From Micractinium sp. NFX-FRZ (Eukaryota; Chlorophyta; Trebouxiophyceae; Chlorellales; Chlorellaceae), in contig JAPTJF010000041.1 of the NCBI GenBank assembly GCA_029339195.1, positions 62,001-126,000 of the forward strand: 64,000 nucleotides of DNA, read 5' to 3'. The translations under genes were made by a program, and so were the position numbers. Of this stretch, positions 1-10,530 are shown one piece after another. Below the pieces are notes generated by a model. It saw only the letters and a program-made list of their open reading frames with translations. It searched no databases and had not been told where the DNA came from. Position 1 is the stretch's first letter. Every line of letters begins with the position of its first letter.

Positions 1-3000
1 ATCAACCAAGCCACCCACCTGGTATTTGGTTGCCATGGCGAGGGCCAGGGCGTAGCGCGGCAGGCGGTGGTGCGAGGGGACGCCGCCAGACCTGCGGGCA
101 GCCACATCACGGCACGTGCAGTGTCAGGCAGCATGCAACAGGATGACTGAGAAAGCGAGGGCAAGGCCAGGCCGGCAGCCGCGCAGGATGGCAACATAGT
201 GTGAACACAGCCACGAGCACATACCCCTAGAAACACAAACCAGCGCCTGTAGCCGTCATAGGCACACAGCCACAAACACGTGCCATGCACAAACCAGCGT
301 CTGTAGCCGCCATAGGCACAGCAGGGGGCAGGGGCCCGGGAGAGTAGCTGCCATATCTGCCTCGGGCTGTGGGAATGCCTTGCCCACCTGCCCACACACC
401 CCATGCACCGCTGCAGCAAGCCCACGCACCGGCACACCCACGCGCTGATCTGTTGACTGAAATCTCCCACACCCCGCACACCCCGCGCACCTCTTCACCA
501 CAGAGCGCTCAAAGAAGGTGGGCCGCACAATGAGGTCGCCCCGCCCGTTGACCAGCACCGGCAGGCCGCAGCGGCGGAAACCTGCAGGCGCAGCAGGCAC
601 AGCAGCGGCGGCCCGCCGTGGCGCGCATACATGTCAGGCCGTGGCGGGCAATGGTTGCGCGGGCAGCTGCTGTTGCAGACCCAGGAGCAGGCTAAACTGC
701 TGAAAAGGGGCAGGAGAAGGGCCACCGTGGGCCCGACTGCTCTCAAGTCGACTGTTGCAAACCCCGCACCTGTGCCCGCTGGCACGCGCGGCACCGGATC
801 TTGGTCGTTGACCTGCCAGGTGGCGGCGGCATGGCGGGCAGGGACGACGTTAAGGGCACGAGGCAGGGGCAGCGGGGGGGAGCCAGGAAGCATCAGTGCC
901 AGGCAGGCAATACCACAGTGCACCAGATCTTCACCACGGCTGCCTGCCCAGCAGCTTTGGGGATCATGCATTAGATATCACGGAAAGCCAAGCCCGGTAT
1001 GCCGCCCAGGTGGCCCAAGCCGGCACCAGCCGCAGGCATGCACCGCCAGCCACATGCAGTTGCTGCAAGGACGTGCAGGGCGAACAGGTAGCAGGCAAAG
1101 CAGGGCTCACCAGGGACCAGCTGTCTGGCACCAGGTCGTGGAACTCTGCCGCAAAGGCGGCGTTGCCAACCTGGCACAGCAGGGCACAGCAGGCAGGTGT
1201 GTTAATTTACTGCATATGCGTGGTGGGTGCATGATGGTGCGCCTGCGAAGGCGGCGTTGCCAACCTGGCACAGCAGGCACGATGCTACATGCTCCACGGC
1301 TTTCTGAGGCAATTCGGCATTGCCGAGGCTTTGGACAGCATGACGGACCACAGCAGGCACAGCAGGCACAGCACATTGCTTGTGAGCCAGAAGGCACGGC
1401 GGCGCTGCCAGCCTGACGCAGCTTGCACAGCCAAGCGTGCAGCCATCACGAGCACCCCTCCTTTACTTTTTCCACTCCCTTCGTCTGCATTAGTTCTCAC
1501 CTTGGGCGCCCCAAACGTGTAGCAGACGAGGGAGGCGGTGGGGTAGGCCCGCGCCAGGTCAGAGGCAGCTAGTACCGTCAGCGCCCCGCCCAGGCTGTGC
1601 CCTGCGTTACGGCATGCGTGGAGAGGGAGCGTGAGGCACTCTTGCATCAGTGACAGGCACAGGCACCACAATGACACATGGACCGTCGGCGCGTCGCCAA
1701 GGCTGCGCCCTGCCTCGGGGCATGTGCAACCAGCAAGCGTAAGGCCCACTTGCATTCGGCACAGGCCGCAAGTTCCCCCCCATTCCCACAAAGCACAGCC
1801 GCAAGCACGCACATATACCACCGACATCCCCATTCCCACAAAACACAGCCGCAAGCAAGCACATATTCTCCCAACACCATGGCATGATCACACATGACTT
1901 GACGGCAGGCGGGCGCACCTGTGAGGTAGATGGTGAGGCCCTGCGCCCCGCCTATGAACCCGGACACCACCTGGGCAGCAGAGGAAGCAAACATGGCAGG
2001 CACACGAGCGCAAAGTGAGGTGGCGCTGCCCTTTCAGATAGAGAGGTTTGCAAGAAACCACGCCTGCCTGCCCCTACGCATGTGCTGGCATGGAGGCAAA
2101 GAGGGAGACCAGGGGGCACAGCTGCCAAGGGCACACCTCTGCGATGCGTGCCAGCAGGCCGTGCCGGTCGTCTGTGGCGCTGTAGGCCTGATAAAAACCT
2201 GCGGGCGGGAGGGAGGAGGAGGTGTGGCGATGGCGGGAGGTGAGGGCCGCTGCTTGTGTGTGCTGGTGTGGCAGGTGGGGGGATGTGTGCCTGCCCACCT
2301 CCCCGCCTTCGTGTGTCTTTGCTGCAAGCACTTACCTCGCCGAGGCCCCCTCGCCCGCTCCCGCCCCGCATACACACACACACCGGCTCTCACCTGCGTG
2401 CACCTTCACCCTGCGCCCGTGGTGGTGGCGGGCCGGGGTGACCGGAACCTTCCAGGCCTGCAGTGGGGAGGGGTGGCAGTGCCACGATTCAACAGCTGCA
2501 GCAGCTGGCCTGACTGCACTACACTGCCGATTCTGATTCGTTTCAAAACGCCAAATGCACCACTCTTCAATCATAGTAGCTGCCCCACGGCCAGGGTGAG
2601 GGGGAGCGGCCCAGCCATTGTTGTCTGCCCACTGGCAGGGCATGCCTGGCGCTCTGCTTCAACCAGAGCCTGTGCTCCCCTCCCCCTTCCTGTCCCCGCC
2701 CGCCCGCCAGGTCAGCACCGGGCTCAGCTGTCTGCCACCTCACCGCCAGCTGTCTGCCACCTCACCGCCTGCCAGCTCACCTTCACATCCGTCAGCGCGT
2801 TTGCCTTGGAGGCCGTCCCCCGGAAGGCCAGCACCAGGCAGCCGTCCCGCCAGCCCAGCAAGGCGCGAGTGTCGGTCCGGGGGTCTCGGAACGAGTCAAA
2901 GCCGGTCAGGCTGAACAAGCCCATCACGTACTGGTGGTCCATGCCGCCGCCCTCGGCCCACCACTGCGGCAAGGGGGGTGCAGAAGTGACCAGTTACACA

Positions 3001-6000
3001 AATGCGGTGGGTTTGAACTGCAGCGACAGCAGATCTACTGGTGGTCCATGCCGCTGCCCTCGGCCCACCACTGCGGCAAGGAGGGAAATTAAGCAGAAGT
3101 GAGCAACAACTGGAAACCACCGTGAGTTTCAGCTGATCAGGCTACATCTGGATGGTCAGCGGCGTCGGCCCAAGCAGTGTGACAGGTGGGAGGAAGGGCA
3201 CGGCAGGGCTGGGGCTGCCAGGGCAACAGCAGTATCGAGGTAAGTGGACCTGCGGATGATCAGGGGACAGTGGCACACGGTGCCTGCAGCGAAGCAGCTG
3301 TGGCATTAGGCGGCAAGTACCGTGCTTAGCACACACTCACAAAGCGGTAAGCATACTGCGCCCAGGGCAGCAGGCGCGCCGCCCGCTCCATACAAAACAT
3401 GGGCTCCGCTTCCCGCTGCCGCTGCTGCATGCCCAGCTGCTGCACCTGCTGCCGCTGCACCTGCCCCAGCTGCCCCAGCCCCAAGCGCCGTGCTGAGCGC
3501 TGTTTCAGGGCGGCGGCGGCGACATCGCCCGCCTGCCCCCGCTCTTGCCCCTGCTCCGACTGCTGCTTGTCATTGCCGCCGTCGCCAAGCCCGGCGTCGC
3601 GCTCGCCGCCCGCAGCCTGCCCGCCGGCGCCTTCAAGCCCTAGCCAGGCCAGCAGCGTGCCGCCCTGCTCGCCCCCGCCCAGCACACGTGGCAGGGAGAG
3701 GCGGAACGCCTGCATCTGCGGCCGCAGCGCAAAGTGGGCGCGGCGCAGGCGGTGGTCGCGCCGGGCCAGCGCTGCCGGCAGGTCGGCCTCGGTCCAAGCC
3801 ATCAACTGCAGCCAGGCCTGCGGTGGGGCAGAGGGCGGGGTGTGTGGGTGCTGGGTGGTGTGGGAGTGGGGAGGGGAGAGGGAGAGGCACCTGGGCTGTG
3901 GGGAGGGAGGGTGAGAGGCACCCCTCCAGGCCTGGAGCTTGCAGCCAGGCTTGCGGCGGCTCCTCGCAGAGGACAGGGTGCCCACAGCGTGTAGCGCCTT
4001 TTCAGGGAGGACAGGAGGGGGCAGTATGGGCGTGGGCTGATCGTGGGTGCAGGTCGGCTGCCCAGAGCAGTGCCGCCAGCTGGCAGGTGCACTTGTATTT
4101 GGAGGCTGCGGCCAAACCAATGCCGCGGTGGCCGGCTGGCAGGTGCACTTGTGGATGGAGGCCGGCTGCTTAAGGGATGCCGCGGCGGCCAGCTGGCGGG
4201 TGCACAACCGCCACCAACCAACCAACAACAACAACAACCGCCGCCCCTGAAGCTGGGCAGCGCCTCACCATCAGTATGTCTGAGCTCTTGGGGGCCTTGG
4301 GCATCAGCAGGACTGCCTGCACTGAAACCAGCAGCACCAGGGAGACCTGCAGGCACAGCACGCACAGCACACAGCGCACAGGGGCGTGTCGATCGCACGC
4401 AGCGGGCGGCGGGCATCAGGAGGGTCTGTCGTCCACACCGGACGCACGCTGCACCAGGGAACGCCATAGCTGCTTCTGCCACCAGCCCTGCTTCTGCCAG
4501 ACCTCCCCTAGGCACACGTCAGTACACAAATATCGTCAAGCAATGTCTGTGATGCCACTCGTGTTGCCCTCTCTGTTCCACCCACCCGCCCACACACCTA
4601 CCCACCTGGATGGGCAGCGCTCCCAGCGCAATGTCCTGCACCACAGGGGGCGCCAACAAAACTCGAATGCTGGCAGTTGTCATGCGTTCTTCTTATGTGT
4701 GGAATAGTGACATATGTAACCGAGTACCAAGTCGGTCAACAGCGAGCGAGACCACACAGCGAAATGGTGCATCAATGTGCTCCCAGTGCTCTGGCTGGTT
4801 ACCTGCCCAAACAGCTGCCGCCCACCCTGCCCCAGGCCCACCACAAAGGGCCAGCACCTGCCCACGAGAAAGTTTCCATCAGCAGCATGACAGTACCCTC
4901 CCAGCAGCTTCCCGGCAGCTTCCTCCCACCCCTGCCTGCCCCCGCCCCCCGGGGCCCACCATGTAGGACCAGCAGTTGCCCGTGTGCACAACTTGCAGCA
5001 GCAGCATGGCCAGGAGGACGGTGAGGAAGGAGACGGGGCCGTGGCGCGCCTGCAGACCAGGAAGAAGAAGAAGAAGAAGAAGAAGAAGAAGAAGAAGAAA
5101 ACGCCCTTGGGCGTGGCTTTAAGGAGGTCAACGGGGGTGTGGACCTCCATGGCCAAGCACAGCAATGATTCGAGCGACGCCAGGGGTGCATGGTCAGCGC
5201 ATGGGGGCACGCCGGCTGGGGAGGGGGGTGGGTGGGGGGAGCGGGCATGGGGTAGGCCAACGTCTGCGACCCATTTTTCACAATACATCGAATCCCCACC
5301 TCACCATGATGCGAATGTACATGTTGGAGAGGCGGTAGTGGGCGTAGGGCAGCTCGCCGTGGTCGCGGAACGCGCGGCGCAGCAGGACGTGGTAGAGTGC
5401 GGCGTACACGGCAACGATCGCAAACTGGGGGCGGCAGGGGTGGGTGAGTGGGCGGGTGGGCAGGCGGAAGTGCGTGCGTTGGCAGGGATGGGGCGTTGTG
5501 GGCCAGGGCGCCAAGCAGCCGGGCAGCCGGGCAGCCGGCGTGCCTGCCCACACCGGCCAGCGCCGGGGAGTGCCGTGCTCTGCTGGACAGCCTGCGCAGT
5601 GAGCCGGCCCCGCTGGCGGGCACCACCTCAGTACCCCACCTCGCCATACCCTGCCACCCCACTCACCATCACCACGAGGAGCGCCTTTTGCAGGCTTGTG
5701 ACTTGGCAGCTGTACTCCACCTGTGGAAGGGGCGGCAGTGCAACGCAGCAGCACCGTGAGGAGCAGCAATGGGTGGCAGCCCTCCCTCCCCTTGGATGAG
5801 TAGGCAGTGTGGGTGCCCACCCAGCTGCCAGTGCGCCCGCCTCCCAGCACGGCACGTGCCGCTCTCCCATGCAAGGCCCCGCCTGCCGCGCTTCTTGGGG
5901 CGGGCCGCTGTTGCCCCTGGCCTGGCGGCAGCGCTAGCGCAGCGGCGGCAGCAGAAGCAGCAGTTGTGCAGGCAGCGGCGGCAGCAGCTCACCATGGAGC

Positions 6001-7454
6001 AGTTAGGGAGGTCGCTCATGTAGTCGTTGGGGTTGCTGAACCTGCGGGCAACCAGATGATGTAAGTTGTAGAAGCGATGTGAGAGCCAATTGTCAAGGGA
6101 AGGGACAGCTTGCAGACACGCAGGGTTGCTGAGCCTGCGTGCGGTTTGAAGAGCCTTTGAACTAATAATACAAATATGGTTCACCGTGGCATTGCCTTGG
6201 GGCTAGCGGGGGACCCTCAGGCACTGCCATCAACAGGTGCGCAATGGACTCCAGGGTTGCTTGCCACGTGGGCTGCCTTGCACGCGATTCCCACGCTATT
6301 AACACCCCCGGGACCGCTGCCCACACAACACATATGGAAACTGAGATCTCGAGCAGGCCAAGGGAGGGGAGAGAGGGGCGCTCACCACTTGGTGGTCTTG
6401 AAGATAATGATGCCCTGTGCCGCCGCCCACAGCAGCGCCTTGGGCAGGTGCACCCGCAGCTGCTGCCGGGAGGGGGCGTCCATGACTAGCTGCACACAAA
6501 AGGAGGGGGAAGAGGGGAGCGGCGCAGGTGTGTGTGTGTGTGTGTGTGTTGGGGGGTGGGGGTGGTGCTTGGGCATGGGCGGGCGGGCAGCAAAGGCACG
6601 CTCCTCAGGCAGCATGCAAACACCCTGCATCTAAACAGCAGGGCGCCAGTACCCGCCTCACAAATCAGCGCAGCACAGCACAGCACAGCATGGCAAAGCG
6701 GTGACACCGGCGCGAGCTCAACCGCTGGCGGCAAGGACACGGCGCAGCGCAGCACGTCGCAGCGCAGCGCAGCACGCGCATACCTGGTAATTGGGGTCTG
6801 GTTCCGGCTGCTTCCCGCGGTACCGGCAGCTGCCGTGCGCCATGATGAGCATCCACAGGAACTGCGCCATTGGGTTTGATGGCGCTAACGTGAGAAGCTT
6901 AAGCAAGCACAACGGCCGGCATCGCCAGGACCAGCGCACAATTTGCGAGACGTGCATGGCGCGGGCAGCTGCCCTGCCGGGTGTCAACCTCCAGAGGAGC
7001 CCTTTCGGTTGTCGCGGGCATTCCACGGCAAGCGCAGCAATTCATCAGCACAGCATACAGGTTGAGCCGCTGTTGAGAATGGCAGCAGCGAGGGGCGGGA
7101 ATCCCGCGGGATCTGCGGGGTTCAGAGTCGTAAGCAATCCACACCACCGCTGCGCGGCATGTTTGCCAAGGGCAGTGCCTGCACACCACCGGCTGCTCCT
7201 GCTGGGGTTGGGTGGGCACAGCACCACATCACCGGTGCAAGTACGCCCCCCCAACCCCCCGAATAGTAAAACACTTAACACACACACCTGGGTGTTGAGG
7301 CAGGTCCAGCGCACAAGGGCGAGGCCTGCGATCAGATTCTCAAACCTGCGCAGGCAATGGAAGTGGTTGTGAGGTCACAACCCTTGCCAGACTAAAGTAT
7401 TCGAGCAAGGTGCAGCAGGCCCTTTGCACAGAGCAGCAGCAGGCAGCAGCAGGC

Positions 7455-7487
<33 letters not shown>

Positions 7488-9347
7488 CAGTAGCAACAAC
7501 AGCGGGAGAGGCAGGCAGCAGCAGGCAGCAGCAGCAACGGCGGGAGCAGTAGGTGGCAGCAGCTGCAGCGGCAGCAGCAGCTCTTTACTGAACTCTTACC
7601 AGTAGCACTTGCGGCTCACCACGAGCGCATAGGGCGCCAGCCAGCACGTCACGCTCAGCACCTGCAGAGGGGGTATTGCACGGTTGCCAGCTGTAGTGCA
7701 TATGCACACTTTCAAAATTGCACATAGCACAACTGCGCCGAGCGCCAGCACTCTCAACCTGCCGCCAACCAGGCACAGCAAACAGCCACCACCCCGCTTC
7801 CCCACCAGCAGCACGCACCAGACAAAAAAAACGCTGCCCGCCAGCTGGCGGCCAGCTGGCGGCAGGTCAGCGCTCACCTGGATGCACAGCATGACGCCCG
7901 CGTCGCGTGACAGCGCCCACCTCCTCTGCTTCCACGCCACCCCCGCCCGCCGGTCCAGCCACAGGTTGCGCCAGAACTTGGCGCCCAGCAGCAGGAGGGC
8001 GGCGAGGGCGGCACAGCCCACCGCCAGGTGCACGACGTACCTGCATGTTGGGGTGTGGTGGGGAGGCAAGATAGCTGAGCATTATTGGAGCAATGAAGGC
8101 AGCAATTGATGGCAGGGGTGGGAGGGTGAAGAGGGAGGTGCAGGCCACTGTCAGGTGCACATTGTGCCGGCAGGGAGGGTGGGGAACAGAGAAGTGAGGG
8201 GCAGCGGACAGGGAACACTGCAAGGCGGGTGGTGCACCTGCGGGGTGTGGGATGTGGGGAGGGCGTCAAGTGGGGGCAGGTCAGGGCTGCGCAAAGGCAG
8301 GCATGGGAGGCCGCGTAGGCAAGCACGGGGTTGCTGCAGAAGAGGGAAGGGGAGCGGTCAGGGGAAGAGAGAGCGACAGCACAAGGTGGGCGGGGCGCTT
8401 GAAAACTTGGCTGCAGTGACCACCACCACCAAGCCCACCAGCAAGCTCCAAGGAGAGAGAGGCAATTGCACACGCACACACGCACGGTAGGGACACATGC
8501 CCTCCAAGGCGTGCACGGAGCGGGAGGCATCCACACACCCACACCCAGGCCACTCACCAGGTGTCGCCCCTAAACAGGTAGCCCTCCGGTTCGTCCAAGG
8601 AGTGCAAGGAGAGCAGCAATTGCCATATAATAAGCACACACACGAAACGGAGGACGCATGGGAGCTCACCAGGTGTCGTCCTGGAACAGATAGGCCTCGG
8701 GCTCGTGCACAAACTTGAAGGCGGAGGCCACCACGATGCCCGCCAGCAGCACCAGCGTGGTCCCAAACACCGACCAGTCCAGCACGTGAGCCTCCGTGTT
8801 GCTCATGTACTCGACGCGCAGGCGCACCTAGAGGTTATGGGCAAGCACACGGGGGTTCAAGGGGGGCGAGTTAGGCATGCATCAACTCGCCCACACGCAG
8901 GCCAGCCCAGCACGTGCACTGTAATGCTGTTGGTGTGCCCTGCGCACAAAGGCGCGCGCCTTGGAAGGAAGCATCCAGGGGACCTGACAGGAAGAAGTCA
9001 AGTGCAGGGGGAGATAGAGGAAGGGCTGCCAGAGACGGCAGAGGAGGGGAGGCAGGAAAAGAGAGCACGTTCCAAGAAAGCACGCCGCTCACCGCGCTGC
9101 GCAGGCCGGTGGAGGGGAAGGTGGAGGGCAGGGTGTCGGGCAGCATGTCGTCCGCCTCCTTCTCCACGGCACCCGCTAGCTCTGCACTGGGCTTCTGCAC
9201 AATCTCCACCAAACTGCTCGCCGACAGGGCAGCTTCCAAGTCTTGGTCGGCTCGGCCCGACTCCTTGCTTCCGTCACCGGCAGTAGCTGCCGTGGGGGTG
9301 TGCGCCGCCTCCTCCTCCGCCGCCTCCCCGCCTCGCACCCCCGCCAT
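1..9347 (-). CDS. Multi-spanning membrane class-3 lipase (partial at C-terminus)
   Basis: Exons, 5' to 3' on the minus strand: 9347-9093, 8827-8670, 8040-7878, 7661-7600, 7345-7288, 6861-6784, 6489-6386, 6041-5993, 5720-5667, 5424-5305, 5049-4960, 4857-4803, 4661-4606, 4346-4269, 3817-3341, 2963-2781, 2457-2394, 2198-2137, 1970-1919, 1601-1501, 1170-1111, 812-770, 581-491, 91-19. All phases match (862 codons), and the last donor shows the gene continues past base 1. Residues 1-85 are acidic and soluble. Residues about 90-460 carry many hydrophobic segments (for example near 100-125, 140-160, 195-210, 280-292, 310-345, 370-390, 436-452). A Gln-rich linker follows. The catalytic part has LAFRGT near 665, the nucleophile elbow GHSLGG (Ser about 742), NDQDPVP (Asp about 796-798) and SHH near 845, as expected for an alpha/beta-hydrolase Ser-Asp-His triad. 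The role inferred is acyl-ester hydrolysis of membrane or storage lipids; the substrate is unknown. The exons at 4857-4803 and 4661-4606 are the least certain. Confidence 0.82.
5061..5099. repeat. (GAA)13 microsatellite, polypyrimidine tract of a lipase intron
   Basis: Thirteen uninterrupted GAA units. On the coding (minus) strand they read as TTC repeats ending about 10 nt before the CAG acceptor of the exon that starts at 5049, so the microsatellite is the polypyrimidine tract of that intron. Confidence 0.9.
7438..7486. repeat. AGC-rich trinucleotide repeat
   Basis: Imperfect AGC/AGGC trinucleotide tract, cleanest near 7458-7484, in the lipase intron between the exons at 7661-7600 and 7345-7288. 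No coding role is visible. Confidence 0.8.
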
Positions 9348-9879
9348 GCTGGCGCCCCCTCCTGGCTGCTTGAGCACCTGGAATTGCGGCCTAGAATGGT
9401 TGAAATCACTTGATTGGTCGTGTGTGCACAGGCCTTTGCCTGCAGCTTGCGGAGAGGGACACATTCGTGACGGGTGGGCGGCGGCGCTGCTGTGTGGCCT
9501 CAGCTCAGCAGAGCGGCCGGGCACCCGCAGGCCAGCGGCCCGCTGGGCAGTTTGTAAGGTTTGGTGCACCATGTATCATTGCAACGCCAACGCCACCAAA
9601 GGGCTGTGTGTTACGGTAGGCTGAAATCGTGTCGCGCCACATTCACCTGCTACTGTTGCCTGGGCCCTGAAATAAACTGCTGCACTCTTGCAAGCACCGG
9701 CGGCGAGACTCTGGCTGATGTTTAGCCTGTTGGGCCGCGCAAGTACCTGTCCCGCGTGCTGTGCTGGCGCCTTTTTTCGGTTGCACCGCTGGGGCGCCTT
9801 GCGTTCATCTGAAACCGACCCACATTGCCATCTCCATTTTGTGACATTGCGCAGGCCCGTCCCGCACTTGAACTCGCCA
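9348..9879. promoter_or_regulatory. Divergent spacer, lipase and PC-esterase
   Basis: 532 bases between two start codons on opposite strands, so both promoters and 5' UTRs must lie here. No TATA box or other recognisable element was seen. A frame open back to an ATG at 9718 could extend the PC-esterase N-terminus, but the extra residues do not look like a signal sequence. Confidence 0.5.
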
Positions 9880-10495
9880 ATGAATGTTTGCGAGCTGCCA
9901 GAGCCGACAGGCGGCAAGGCGCGGCGGAGCGGGACCGCACTGGGCGCCCTGGTGGTGCCCTCCGCGCTCTTCCTGCTAGCGCTGCTGCTGCTGGCGGGCC
10001 CCACGCTGCGGCAGCAGGCGGAGGGGCTTGCGCTGCCTGCCTGGACACGCTGGCACACCAGCTCTGCCAGGCCAGACAGCCAGGCCATGCAGGCAGCTGC
10101 CTCTCCCATACTGGAAGCCTCCCAGGCCGCCCATCAGCAACACGGAATTGACTTGGTAGAGCAGCAGCAGGGCGGCAAGCGGGGCGCTCGGATGGCCGCA
10201 CCGCTGGTGGTGGAGGGGGACGTGTCCGCCTGGCAGCGGCAGCCCGGCAGCACGTTCCGCACCCCTGTGTCGCGCTGCACGGTCTTCCCCGACGGTAAGT
10301 GAGTACTGTAAACGCATCCAGTGAATGGCTGGTGTGCATTTGGCTCGTGCAGGACGTGCCTTGGGCCGGCCGTGTGCCTGGATGCAGCACACCGCCCGCC
10401 TACCGCGTGCTGCCCCCACCTGCGTGCAGGCAGCGTGGCGCGCGGCCCGCCCCCCAGCCCCGGACAGCTTCCGTTCCTATTCAACGTCACTCCCG

Positions 10496-10530
<35 letters not shown>

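Noticed and set aside
3038..3085. Candidate lipase exon start with WWAEGSGMDHQ
   Set aside because: It runs into a stop at once; the intact version is at 2963.
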